From NCBI RefSeq assembly GCF_000262465.1, contig NZ_CM001489.1:1213781-1277780 (forward strand): DNA of 64,000 bases. The letters run 5' to 3'. A program made the translations under genes and the position numbers. Positions 1-8,024 of the stretch are shown piece after piece. The first letter of the stretch is position 1. The number at the start of each line of letters is the position of its first letter. This stretch comes from Frankia sp. QA3 (GTDB lineage Bacteria > Actinomycetota > Actinomycetes > Frankiales > Frankiaceae). A model generated the notes under the pieces. The model ran no database searches. It had not been told where the DNA came from and saw only the letters and a list, made by a program, of their open reading frames with translations.

Positions 1-54
1 CGATGGTCAGGATGTCCAGCGGACGGCCGTGCCGGCTCGGCTCGGCTCGGCTCG

Positions 55-762
55 TCAGTCCGACGCCGGCAGCCAGGCCCGCAGCCCCGCGATGATCACG
101 GTGAGGCCGTGGTCGAAGTCGGCGTCGGTCGCGAACGTGTAGGACCAGCCGCGCATCGTGACCTCATGCAGGTTCGGGAACCGGTCGAGGTCGCCGGGCA
201 GGTTCACCGTCGACCCCTCCAGCACGTCGGCCCGGTCCGATCCCAGGGACCGCGCGAACTGGTGCTCGCTCGCCAGACATCCACGCGTGTAGGTCGAGAG
301 CAGGTGATAGGCATACCCCGCCTGCTCGGGCGTGAAGCCCGCCCGCAACAGCACCCCGAGCTGCGCGTCGATCCGCCCGTAACTGGAGTCGAGCGCCTGC
401 TGCGACCGGCCCATGGTCGCCCACTGGCCCACCACCAGCTCGAACAGCGCCGGATCGGAACGCAGCACCGCTCGGTAACCTTCCCAGTAGCCGCGCAGAT
501 GCGTCTCCCAGTCGTCGGAGTCGATCACCGGCAGGGCCTCGTTGAAGCGTCGCACCGCTCGCCCCAGCAGCGCACCGACAAGATCGTGCCGCCGAGGGAA
601 GTGGTAGTGAACTGCGGGATGCTGCACACCGAGGACCGCGGCAACCTTGCGGATGGTGACCTCGGCCAGGCCCGACTCGGCGGCCAGCCGCTCCGCCGCC
701 ACGAGGATCACCTCGGCGTCGAGAGACCCCCGCGGCAGCCGACCGTTCACCTGCGCCGGCAC
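55..762 (-). CDS. TetR-family transcriptional regulator
   Basis: A 235-residue DNA-binding repressor of the TetR family. The N-terminal helix-turn-helix lies at about residues 35-58 and contains the typical VHYHFPRR stretch; the remainder is the all-helical ligand-binding and dimerisation domain. It starts with GTG and no strong ribosome-binding site is visible, so the start could be a few codons off. The gene is alone on its strand, and the 300 bases upstream carry a pair of near-identical 14-base repeats that may be its operator. The ligand and targets cannot be read from the sequence. The family call is firm; the role is not. Confidence 0.85.
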   Translation of the reverse strand: MPAQVNGRLPRGSLDAEVILVAAERLAAESGLAEVTIRKVAAVLGVQHPAVHYHFPRRHDLVGALLGRAVRRFNEALPVIDSDDWETHLRGYWEGYRAVLRSDPALFELVVGQWATMGRSQQALDSSYGRIDAQLGVLLRAGFTPEQAGYAYHLLSTYTRGCLASEHQFARSLGSDRADVLEGSTVNLPGDLDRFPNLHEVTMRGWSYTFATDADFDHGLTVIIAGLRAWLPASD

Positions 763-840
763 GGCACCGCCTCAGCGCCACCGCGACCAGCGGCGACCGA
801 CCTCCTGAAGGCGCACCCGGCGATCACGCCCTCCCACAGC

Positions 841-874
841 CGATCAGTCGACCCCACCTTCGATCGGTCGACCC
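841..874. promoter_or_regulatory. Paired 14-base direct repeat, candidate operator
   Basis: CGATCAGTCGACCC at 841-854 is repeated as CGATCGGTCGACCC at 861-874, exactly 20 bases apart (about two helical turns). It lies in the 317-base gap between the TetR gene and the D-Ala-D-Ala ligase gene, which holds no convincing gene. The spacing and position suit a regulator binding site, perhaps for the adjacent TetR protein. This is inference. Confidence 0.35.
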
Positions 875-1079
875 GAAGCGCACCGCCAGCATCACCCAAG
901 GCTAACCGCACAACAAAGATCCACATCCGGGTGGGAAGCGGTTACCGAAGATCGTGAACCGGGGCCGGTCGGCGCAACGGACCTGCCCGGCTATGCTCCG
1001 CGGCAACGGACCCGTCGACCTTCAGCCGGGCGGCCGAGCGCCTGCACCTCACCCTGTCGCCGCCGAGCCGGCGCCACGG

Positions 1080-2045
1080 TCAACCGTGAGGGGTGCCGCG
1101 GCGAGTGCGCGCTCGGGCCGCCAGGTCGCGGCAGATCACGGCGAGGTCGAGGCCGGCGGCGTGCAGGCCCATCGGCCAGGTGCTCGTGCCGGTCAGGCCG
1201 GGGGCCACGTTCACCTCCAGGAACTGCGCGGTACCGGCCGCGTCGACGATCAGGTCGGTGCGGGACAGGTCGCGCAGGCCCAGCACGCGGTGCGCGGTGA
1301 TGGCGGTCTCGGCGGCGGCGCACAGCACCGCGTCGTCGAGGCGCGCCGGGGTGAAGAACGCGGTCGCGCCCGCGGTGTACCGGGCCGCGTAGTCGTACAC
1401 CCCCCCGGCCGGCTCGATTTCGACCGCCGGCAACGCGACCGGCCCGTCGCCGGTGTCGACGACACCGATGGTGATCTCGACTCCGCTGACGGCGCGTTCG
1501 ATCAGCGCCGAGTCGTGATAGCCGAAGCAGGCCATCAGCGCCTCGGCGAGCCCGCTGGCGTCGTCGACCCGGCTGACCCCGAACGCCGATCCGCCCGCGC
1601 GGGGCTTCACCACGACCGGCAGGCCCAGCCGGGCCACGATCCGCTCGATCAGCGCGGCGGCGCCCAGGTCGTGGAACGCCTCGCGGGGCAGCGTCACCGC
1701 CGCCGGCGTCGCCACCCCGGCGGCGGCGACGGCCGCCTTCGCCGTCGCCTTGTCGAACGCCACCCGGCAGGCCGGCGGCGCGGCGCCCACGTAGGGCAGG
1801 TCGTAGAGGTCCAGGACCTCACGGATCGTGCCGTCCTCACCCGACGTCCCGTGCAGCACGGGGAACACCACGTCGGGCGGGTCGGCGGCCAGCGCGGGCA
1901 GCGTCGCGGCATCGACGTCGGCCAGCTCGGCCTCGACCCCGATGCGGGTCAGCGCGTCGCGCAGCCTCCCGCCCGATCGCAGCGACACCTCCCGCTCGGG
2001 CGACAGTCCGCCGGCGAGGATCAGCACCCGGCCCAGATCGGTCAT
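1080..2045 (-). CDS. ddl: D-alanine--D-alanine ligase
   Basis: ATP-grasp enzyme that joins two D-alanines for peptidoglycan precursor synthesis in the cytoplasm. The 321-residue protein has the usual length and all hallmarks: HGTSGEDG at 65-72, KPRAGGSAFG at about 147-156 for nucleotide binding, a YDYAARY segment, and ENV-type metal and product contacts in EVNVAPGLTGTS near residue 277. The ATG at 2045 is chosen because MTDLGRVLILAGG matches the family N-terminus; the frame stays open further upstream but reads as low-complexity sequence. It follows the aminotransferase gene by 43 bases and is probably cotranscribed with it. It may be one of several ligases in the genome. Confidence 0.93.
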   Translation of the reverse strand: MTDLGRVLILAGGLSPEREVSLRSGGRLRDALTRIGVEAELADVDAATLPALAADPPDVVFPVLHGTSGEDGTIREVLDLYDLPYVGAAPPACRVAFDKATAKAAVAAAGVATPAAVTLPREAFHDLGAAALIERIVARLGLPVVVKPRAGGSAFGVSRVDDASGLAEALMACFGYHDSALIERAVSGVEITIGVVDTGDGPVALPAVEIEPAGGVYDYAARYTAGATAFFTPARLDDAVLCAAAETAITAHRVLGLRDLSRTDLIVDAAGTAQFLEVNVAPGLTGTSTWPMGLHAAGLDLAVICRDLAARARTRRGTPHG

Positions 2046-2088
2046 CGTCGCGTCCTTCACGGTGTCGGGCGGATCAGGGACGGGCGGA

Positions 2089-3372
2089 TCATGGGCGGTG
2101 GGCGACGTCGTCACGGGCGGCGAAGGTTTCACGAAGGTCCAGCTCGTCCCGTACGACCCGGCCAAGCCGGCCGACGCCGTCGCGGATGCGCTCGGGTGGT
2201 GGGTAGCAGAACGACAACCGCATGCTGCTGCCACCCGACCCGTCGGCGTAGAACCCGGCGCCGGGGACGTAGGCGACCCGGGCGGCGATCGCCCGCGGCA
2301 GCATCGCCCTGGTGTCCACCCCGCCCGGCAGTGTCACCCAGACGAAGAACCCGCCGTCCGGCCGGGTCCAGGTGGCGCCGGCGGGCATCGACTCGGCCAG
2401 GGCGTCGAGCATGGCGTCGCGACGCTCCCGGTACATCTCCCGGAACACCTTCACCTGCTCCGCCCACGGCTGGGTCGCCAGATACCGCTCGACCACCAGC
2501 TGGGTGAACATCGACTGGGACAGGATCGCCGACTCCGCGGCCAGCACGAGCCGGGCCGTCACCGGCGCCGGGGCCAGCGCCCACCCGACCCGCAGGCCCG
2601 GCGCCAACGTCTTCGAGAACGACCCCAGGTACACCACGTCGTCGGGGGCGTCGGCGCGCATCGCCCGCACCGGCTCACCCGTGAACGACAGCAGCCCGTA
2701 CGGATTGTCCTCGACGACCAGCACCCCGGCGCGCCGGCAGATCTCCAGCACCTCGGCCCGCCGCGGCGGCGTCAGGGTGATCCCGCCGGGATTCTGGAAG
2801 GTCGGGACGGTGTAGAGCAGCTTCACCCGGGCGCCCTCGGCGGCCAGCCGCCCCAGGGTCTGCGCGAGCGCGCCCGGCGACAGGCCGTCGCCGTCCATCG
2901 GCACGTGCACGATCCGCGCCTGGTACGCCGCGAACGTGTTGATCGCCGTGACGTAGGTCGGCCCCTCGGTGACGACGACGTCACCGGGATCGACGAACAC
3001 GCGGGTGAGCAGGTCCAGCGCCTGCTGCGAACCCGCGGTCACGACCACGTTGTCGGGATGGGCGTCGCTGATGCCCTCCATGGCCATCACGTCGCAGATC
3101 CGAGCCCGCAGCCCCGGATCGCCCTGCGCCGAGCCGTACTGCAGCGCCACCGCCCCCCGGCTCAGCACCAGCTCCGACACGGTCGCCGCGACCGCCTCCA
3201 GCGGCAGCGCGTCGACCGCCGGCATGCCCCCGGCGAGCGACACGATCTCGGGACGGGATGCGACCGCGAACAGCGCCCGAACCTCGCTCGCGATCATCCC
3301 CTGGGCACGCTGCGCGTACCGCTCCCGCCACCGATCCAGAGTCACGCCCCGCGACACTACCCTGCCCCGCAT
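2089..3372 (-). CDS. PLP-dependent class I/II aminotransferase
   Basis: Fold-type I aminotransferase of 427 residues, resembling the aminotransferase half of MocR proteins and 2-aminoadipate transaminases, but without a DNA-binding domain. Visible features are TAGSQQALD (112-120), the FQNPGG asparagine (about 194), EDNPYG (221-226) and the PLP lysine in GSFSKTLAPG (K254). It is upstream of the D-Ala-D-Ala ligase on the same strand, so a role in amino-acid supply for cell-wall synthesis is possible but unproven. The ATG at 3372 has no clear Shine-Dalgarno; GTG codons at residues 6 and 10 are alternatives. The substrate cannot be told from the sequence. Confidence 0.88.
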   Translation of the reverse strand: MRGRVVSRGVTLDRWRERYAQRAQGMIASEVRALFAVASRPEIVSLAGGMPAVDALPLEAVAATVSELVLSRGAVALQYGSAQGDPGLRARICDVMAMEGISDAHPDNVVVTAGSQQALDLLTRVFVDPGDVVVTEGPTYVTAINTFAAYQARIVHVPMDGDGLSPGALAQTLGRLAAEGARVKLLYTVPTFQNPGGITLTPPRRAEVLEICRRAGVLVVEDNPYGLLSFTGEPVRAMRADAPDDVVYLGSFSKTLAPGLRVGWALAPAPVTARLVLAAESAILSQSMFTQLVVERYLATQPWAEQVKVFREMYRERRDAMLDALAESMPAGATWTRPDGGFFVWVTLPGGVDTRAMLPRAIAARVAYVPGAGFYADGSGGSSMRLSFCYPPPERIRDGVGRLGRVVRDELDLRETFAARDDVAHRP

Positions 3373-3481
3373 CGGATGACGCTGTCAGCGGCCGGCCGCG
3401 CTGTCCGGCAGGGTCGCGGCGCGCGGGAAGCCAACGGGGTGCTCCCGCATACCATCTCTTGATCACAAGTAGGCGCGCACC

Positions 3482-4396
3482 TCAGCCGGGCGGGTCTTCG
3501 AGGAGCTGGAGTGCGGCGCCGGCGGCTGCGGAGTCGAGGCGTCCGGAGGCGGCCAGCCGGCGTAGGCGCAGGGCGGTGCGGGGTTCTTCCGCGGCCAGGC
3601 GGCGCAGGAAGGGCGTGGCGTCGTGAAGCCTGCCGGCCCGGGTGAGGGCGAGCGCGGCGGCGCCCACGGTGGTCAGGTCGTCGGGTGTGATCGCCAGTGC
3701 GGCCTCGATGTGGGCCAGGTCCTCGTAGAGGCCGTCGGGGTTCATGGCGCGGAGGAGATGCTGGAAGGACCGGTGGAGGTCCCACAGCCTGCGCAGCTCG
3801 CCGACCGGGTCGCGGGCGTCGTCGACGCGCAGGTCGACCTCGCCGCCGAGCGGCCGCCCACTTCGCGTCTCGCCCGACGACGTGGCCGGGTCGACGACGC
3901 GCAGCGCGGCGGACTGACGGCCACGCAGATCGCCGCCCATCTCGTCCGCCGCCGCCAGGGCGGCGACCAGCCGCGCGGGAAACGGCTGCGCCGACGAGGC
4001 GTCGTAGGCCGCGACGGTCCGCTCGGCGACGCCGGGATGTTCCATCAGGTTCGCCGCGACGCACACGTCTTCCTGCCAGGCGGCGCTGACCTCGACTTCC
4101 ACCCGCGGCCCCGACACGACCGCGGCCCCGCCGTCGGCCGCCACGATCCCCAGCTGGGCCGCATCGGCGCCGGGCAGCCTGCCCACCACGGCGGCGACGT
4201 CCTCGGCTGACAGACCCGCGCGCAGCGCGTCGAGCGCCAGCGTCCCCCATCGCCGCGGCGCCCCCGCCTGCACCGCCACGGCGCCTACTCCCGGACGCAG
4301 GTGGGGGACACCCACACCCACGGCAAGAACGCGGCTCGCGGTCGCGACTCCCAGCCGCCCGGTCTCGGGATCACGCGCCACGATCGAGACCGTCAC
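3482..4396 (-). CDS. DUF1028 family protein
   Basis: A 304-residue member of the DUF1028 family, proteins with an Ntn-hydrolase-like fold and no settled activity. The N-terminus (MTVSIVARDPETGRLGVATAS) and the GDLRGRQSAAL segment at about 155-165 are characteristic. The C-terminal 80 residues are helical and alanine/leucine rich, like the extra domain some members carry. It starts with GTG. About 110 bases separate it from the aminotransferase gene downstream. Family assignment is confident; function is unknown. Confidence 0.8.
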   Translation of the reverse strand: MTVSIVARDPETGRLGVATASRVLAVGVGVPHLRPGVGAVAVQAGAPRRWGTLALDALRAGLSAEDVAAVVGRLPGADAAQLGIVAADGGAAVVSGPRVEVEVSAAWQEDVCVAANLMEHPGVAERTVAAYDASSAQPFPARLVAALAAADEMGGDLRGRQSAALRVVDPATSSGETRSGRPLGGEVDLRVDDARDPVGELRRLWDLHRSFQHLLRAMNPDGLYEDLAHIEAALAITPDDLTTVGAAALALTRAGRLHDATPFLRRLAAEEPRTALRLRRLAASGRLDSAAAGAALQLLEDPPG

Positions 4397-4475
4397 CCGT
4401 ACGACCCTAACGGTCGACGCCGCTATCTCTCCTCCATCCCTGTGCGGGGTCGTCGACCAGGCCCGAGATATATGC

Positions 4476-4491
4476 TCGACCCGAGAGTCGA
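4476..4491. promoter_or_regulatory. Operator-like palindrome before the DUF35/thiolase-like operon
   Basis: TCGACCCGAGAGTCGA matches 13 of 16 positions of the palindromic core at 25287-25302 (read on the minus strand, TCGACTCGCGAGTTGA) and continues with an A-rich run as the other sites do. It lies 31 bases before the ATG at 4522. Unlike the other sites it does not overlap a good -35 box, although TATATG at 4469-4474 could be a -10. It probably belongs to the same regulon. Confidence 0.45.
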
Positions 4492-4521
4492 GAAAAAGTT
4501 TCCGGGCGGTTGGGGGTCGGA

Positions 4522-4980
4522 ATGGCTCGGATCAACCATGACACCGTCGAGCTGTGGCAGGGGTGGCAGCGGCGGGAGCTGCGCGTCGACCGCTGCAAGG
4601 ACTGCGGCACCTGGGTCTTCCCGCCGCGGCCGTTCTGCCCCGGCTGCTGGTCGGACGCCCTGGTGGGAACGGTGCTCGCCGGGGCGGGACGGCTGGTGTC
4701 GTACTCCCTGCCCCGCGTCGCGCCCGGGTCGCCGCCGGTGGTCAGCGGGGTCGTGGCGCTGACGGAGGCGCCGGGCGTTCGGCTGCTGACCCGCATCGTG
4801 GGGATCGAGCCGGAGCGGGTCACGCTCGGGATGCCGCTGGCACTCGGCTGGTGGGAGGACGCCGGCGGCGTGTACCCGCAGTTCGGGCCGGTCGACGCCA
4901 ACCCGGCCCGGCCGCCCGGCGCCGCGGACGGCACAGCGGGCGGTGCCGCGGACGGCGGCGCGGGGAAGGCGGGGGCATGA
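4522..4980 (+). CDS. Zn-ribbon OB-fold (DUF35) protein, partner of thiolase-like protein
   Basis: A 152-residue DUF35 protein. Four cysteines (C25, C28, C39, C42) form the rubredoxin-like zinc ribbon, followed by an OB-fold segment. In steroid degradation ChsH2-type DUF35 domains bind acyl-CoA and pair with Ltp2-type thiolase-like proteins to make a retro-aldolase. The next gene is such a protein and overlaps this stop codon by four bases (ATGA), so a stable complex is likely. The C-terminal 30 residues are a Gly/Ala-rich tail. A TTG at 4510 is an alternative start, but ATG 4522 fits the family better. Confidence 0.82.
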   Translation: MARINHDTVELWQGWQRRELRVDRCKDCGTWVFPPRPFCPGCWSDALVGTVLAGAGRLVSYSLPRVAPGSPPVVSGVVALTEAPGVRLLTRIVGIEPERVTLGMPLALGWWEDAGGVYPQFGPVDANPARPPGAADGTAGGAADGGAGKAGA

Positions 4981-6152
4981 GCGGGCTGGAACAGGCCGCG
5001 ATCGTGGGGATCGGCTGGTCGGAGCTGGCGCGTGACAGCGGCGTGGGGCCGGGCAGCCTCGTCGCCCGGGCCGCCCGCGCGGCCGTGCTCGACAGCGGGG
5101 TCGCGCGGGACGCGATCGACGGGGTCGTCGGCGTGTACGGCACGGACTCTCCGACGCTGTGGCCCGGGTACGTCGTCGACGCGCTGGGATTACCCGACGT
5201 CCGCTGGTGGGACACGGCGCAGCCGCCGTCGGTCACGGCGCTGTCGACGGCAGCGAACGCGGTGCTCACCGGCAACTGCGACTACGCGCTGTGCTACCAC
5301 GGCAAGTACCGGTGGGCGAACACCTCGGTCGTCGGCCGCGGTGACCCGCTGCGCCAGGCCCCGGCGCACGAGTTCGACCCCGGCCTCGACCACGCGCTGG
5401 TGGAGCACGGCGGTTCGATGCTGTGGGCCGCGCGGGTGATGCGGGAGCACATGGCGCGCCACGGCAGCACCCGGGCGGACTTCGCCCGGATCGCCGTCAA
5501 CAACCGGACGAACGCCGCCCGCAACCCCCGGGCGGTCTTCCGCACCCCGATGACCGTCGAGGACTACCTCGCCGCCCCGATGATCGACGATCCGATGTGC
5601 CTGCTCGACATGGACGCGCCGATCGACGGCGCGCTCGCCGTCGTGGTCACCACCGAGCGCCGCGCCCGCGACCTGCCGCACCCGCCCGTGCTCGTCGAGG
5701 CGTTCGCCAGCGCCCTGCCGGAGCGCAACGACGGGCTGCTGTGGCCCGAGGCGGACGGGCTGGCTGCCCGCCGCGCCGTCGGCCACCTGTTCGCCCGCAG
5801 CGACCTGACCCCCGCCGACATCGACCTCGCCTACCCGTACGACGGGTTCACGATCCTGGCCATGCTGTGGCTGGAGGCTCTGTACACCGGGCCGGGGGAG
5901 GGCCCGGCGCTGCTGCGCGAGTCGTGGTCCGACGATGAGCAACGGCTGCGGCTGTTCGGCCGGGTACCGGTGTGCACCCACGGGGGCAACCTGAGCGAGG
6001 GGCGCGCCACGCAGGGGTTCGGCTCCGTGATCGAGGCGGTGCAGCAGTTGCGCGGCGACGCGGGGGAGCGCCAGGTCGACGCCGCCCGCACCGCCGTGAT
6101 CACCGGCGGCATGGCCGGCACGAACCGCTCGACGATCCTCGTCAGCGGCTGA
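4977..6152 (+). CDS. Thiolase-like lipid-transfer (Ltp/SCP2-type) protein
   Basis: A 391-residue thiolase-fold protein of the SCP2-thiolase/Ltp group. It opens with AAIVGIGWSELARDSG and contains YDGFT and HGGNLSEGRATQGFG, which are conserved in this group. The nucleophilic cysteine of true thiolases is missing: the equivalent loop reads QPPSVTALSTAA. This fits an aldolase-type or non-thiolytic role like Ltp2, which works with a DUF35 partner. The start overlaps the DUF35 stop, indicating translational coupling. The expected reaction is cleavage or condensation of a CoA-bound tertiary alcohol, but the substrate is unknown. Confidence 0.82.
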   Translation: MSGLEQAAIVGIGWSELARDSGVGPGSLVARAARAAVLDSGVARDAIDGVVGVYGTDSPTLWPGYVVDALGLPDVRWWDTAQPPSVTALSTAANAVLTGNCDYALCYHGKYRWANTSVVGRGDPLRQAPAHEFDPGLDHALVEHGGSMLWAARVMREHMARHGSTRADFARIAVNNRTNAARNPRAVFRTPMTVEDYLAAPMIDDPMCLLDMDAPIDGALAVVVTTERRARDLPHPPVLVEAFASALPERNDGLLWPEADGLAARRAVGHLFARSDLTPADIDLAYPYDGFTILAMLWLEALYTGPGEGPALLRESWSDDEQRLRLFGRVPVCTHGGNLSEGRATQGFGSVIEAVQQLRGDAGERQVDAARTAVITGGMAGTNRSTILVSG

Positions 6153-6175
6153 GCGGCTGAGCGGCTGAGCGGCTG
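6144..6175. repeat. Four tandem copies of an 8-bp unit across a stop codon
   Basis: AGCGGCTG is repeated four times without change. The first copy holds the stop codon of the thiolase-like gene, so each copy offers another TGA in a shifted frame. Confidence 0.9.
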
Positions 6176-6212
6176 GGAAGTCGGCCGCCGAGCCGCCGCC
6201 TGACGGCTCGGG

Positions 6213-7004
6213 TCAGGCCGGGAGGTGCCGGCTCGGGAGCGGGGCGCCGCCGCCGTCGACGACGAGTGTCTGGCCGGTGAGGTAGGACGCCGCGTCGGAG
6301 CACAGGAACAGCACGACGGTCGCGATCTCGTCGGCGCTCGCCCAGCGCCGCAGCGGGATGCCGGCCGCCGTCGCCCGGCGAAACCGCTGGTAGCCCTCGT
6401 CGCCGAGGGCGGCGACCAGCGGCTGCCAGATGTCGGTGTCGACGAAGCCGGGCGCGACGGCGTTGACCCGCACCCCCCGATCGCCCCAGGCGGTGGCCAG
6501 GTTCTGGGTCAGGGTGTTCAGGCCGCCCTTGGTCGCCGCGTAGACGGCCTGTTCGACGTCCCCGCCGTAGGCCGCCGCCGACGACATGGTGACCACGCAT
6601 CCTCGCTGCCGCAGCAGGGACGGCGCGAGCCACGAGGTCAGCAGGATGACGTTGCGCAGGTTGAGGTCGAGCTGCAGGTCCAGCGGCTTCGCGGTGATGG
6701 CCTCCGGCGGCTGGTGCCAGCCGAGCCCGGCGTTGTTCACCAGGATGTCGACGTCACCGAGCTCCGCCAGGGCCTGGTCGGCCGCCCGCCGGACGTCGGC
6801 TTCGACGGTGAGGTCGGCGCTGATCGTGACGGGCTTGTTGGCGAGCCCGCCGGCCACGGCGTCCAGGTCCGCGCTGGTGCGGGCGACGAGGGCGACCCGC
6901 GCGCCCGCGGCGTCGAGGGCGCGCGCGCACGCCGCGCCGATGCCTCGGCTGGCGCCGGTGACCACGGCGGCGCGGCCGGACAGATCGAAGGTGAGACCGG
7001 GCAT
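6213..7004 (-). CDS. SDR-family NAD(P)-dependent oxidoreductase
   Basis: A 263-residue classical short-chain dehydrogenase. TGASRGIG at 16-23 binds the cofactor, NNAG is at 90-93, the catalytic serine is near 141 and YAATK (155-159) supplies Tyr and Lys. The C-terminal LVVDGGGAPLP is typical. ATG 7004 is preferred because AGGAG lies six bases upstream; ATG 7007 and a TTG at 7019 are alternatives. It is the last gene of a minus-strand run with the hydroxyacyl-CoA dehydrogenase and cupin-like genes, converging on the thiolase-like gene. It probably oxidises a hydroxy intermediate of the same pathway. Confidence 0.88.
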   Translation of the reverse strand: MPGLTFDLSGRAAVVTGASRGIGAACARALDAAGARVALVARTSADLDAVAGGLANKPVTISADLTVEADVRRAADQALAELGDVDILVNNAGLGWHQPPEAITAKPLDLQLDLNLRNVILLTSWLAPSLLRQRGCVVTMSSAAAYGGDVEQAVYAATKGGLNTLTQNLATAWGDRGVRVNAVAPGFVDTDIWQPLVAALGDEGYQRFRRATAAGIPLRRWASADEIATVVLFLCSDAASYLTGQTLVVDGGGAPLPSRHLPA

Positions 7005-7079
7005 CATGCGCTCCTGCAAATAGTCCGGGTGGGGGGCGTCCGGGGTGAGGGTCGGGCCGCGCGGGGTCCGCCGGCGTGG

Positions 7080-8024
7080 CTACGTCCAGCCCGCCGTGGC
7101 GCCCTGGATCATCGTGAACGGCCCGACGGGCCAGCGGAAGCAGTCGACCAGCAACTGGTCGACGTCGCGTTCGGTGCTGATCCCCTCGGCGACGATCCGG
7201 CGCGCCTCGGCCACCGCCGCCCAGTACACCCGGTTGGCGACGTAGCCCCAGGACATCGGGGCGTCGCGCACGACGACCGGGTTCTTGCCCAGCCCGCGGG
7301 CGAGGCGGGTCACCGTCTCGACGGCGTCCGGGTCGGTCTGCTCGGTCACGACGATCTCGGCGAAGCGCATGATCTGCGCGGGCGAGGACCAGTGCCAGCC
7401 GAGGACCCGGGTGGGCCGGTCGGTCGCCGCGGCCAGCGCGCCGACCGGGAAGCCGCTGGAGTTGGTGGCGAGGACGGCGCCGGCGGCGGCGACCCGGTCG
7501 AGGTCGCGGAACACCCGGATCTTCAGCGCGAGGTCCTCGGGCACGGCCTCGATGACCACCGCCGCGCCGGCGACGGCCGCCAGCTCGGACTCCCAGGCGA
7601 TCCTCGCGGTCACCCGGTCGACGTCCGCGGCGTCCAGCTTCCCGCGCTCGACCGCGGTCCGCAGCCCGAAGCGGCCCTCGACGAGCTGGTGGCGGGCGCG
7701 CGCGCGGGCCGCGGCGCTGGTGTCGACGCAGACCACCGCGCAGCCGGCCATCGCCGCCGCCTGCGCGATCCCCGCGCCCATCACCCCCGCGCCGATCACC
7801 CCCACCGTCCCCACGGCTCCCACCGTCCCCACGGCTCCCACCGTCCCCACGGCTCCCACCGTCCCCACGGCTGCCGCGGTCGTCGCGGCTCCCGCGGCTC
7901 CCGCGGCTCCCGAGATCCCCGGCGTCACCGAGGTCTCCGGCGTCACCGAGGTCTTCGGTGTCACCGAGGTCTTCGGCGTCACCGAGGTCCCCGCGGTGCC
8001 GGCCGGGTTGTCGCCGGCGGTCAT
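7080..8024 (-). CDS. 3-hydroxyacyl-CoA dehydrogenase with repeat-expanded N-terminus
   Basis: NAD-dependent 3-hydroxyacyl-CoA dehydrogenase. The Rossmann motif GAGVMG lies at about 78-83, roughly 70 residues later than usual, because the N-terminus carries TSVTPK-type and GTVGAV-type hexapeptide repeats. The catalytic His is in GWHWSSPAQ and the hinge in NSSGFPVGAL. The C-terminal domain stops soon after GPFTMIQ, so it is shorter than typical FadB2-like proteins by an estimated 40 residues. ATG 8024 overlaps the stop of the upstream cupin-like gene (ATGA). The enzyme would perform the third beta-oxidation step; activity is uncertain given the altered ends. Confidence 0.8.
   Translation of the reverse strand: MTAGDNPAGTAGTSVTPKTSVTPKTSVTPETSVTPGISGAAGAAGAATTAAAVGTVGAVGTVGAVGTVGAVGTVGVIGAGVMGAGIAQAAAMAGCAVVCVDTSAAARARARHQLVEGRFGLRTAVERGKLDAADVDRVTARIAWESELAAVAGAAVVIEAVPEDLALKIRVFRDLDRVAAAGAVLATNSSGFPVGALAAATDRPTRVLGWHWSSPAQIMRFAEIVVTEQTDPDAVETVTRLARGLGKNPVVVRDAPMSWGYVANRVYWAAVAEARRIVAEGISTERDVDQLLVDCFRWPVGPFTMIQGATAGWT
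7801..7872. repeat. Four exact 18-bp tandem repeats (coding)
   Basis: CCCACCGTCCCCACGGCT is present four times with no mismatch, encoding GTVGAV hexapeptides immediately before the nucleotide-binding motif of the dehydrogenase. Perfect identity suggests recent expansion. Confidence 0.95.
7921..7992. repeat. Four 18-bp tandem repeats (coding)
   Basis: Four copies of GGCGTCACCGAGGTCTTC with one to three changes each encode TSVTPK/E repeats near the dehydrogenase N-terminus. A short 9-bp array (ggctcccgc type) lies between this block and the 7801 block. Confidence 0.93.

Noticed and set aside
954..2507. Long open frame on the plus strand opposite ddl and the aminotransferase
   Set aside because: It is rich in Arg, Gly and His with no domain character and lies antisense to two well-supported genes; long antisense frames are expected at this GC content.
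7801..7992. Regular repeats that could suggest a CRISPR array
   Set aside because: Units follow each other without spacers, lie in a coding frame and differ between arrays; there are no cas genes.
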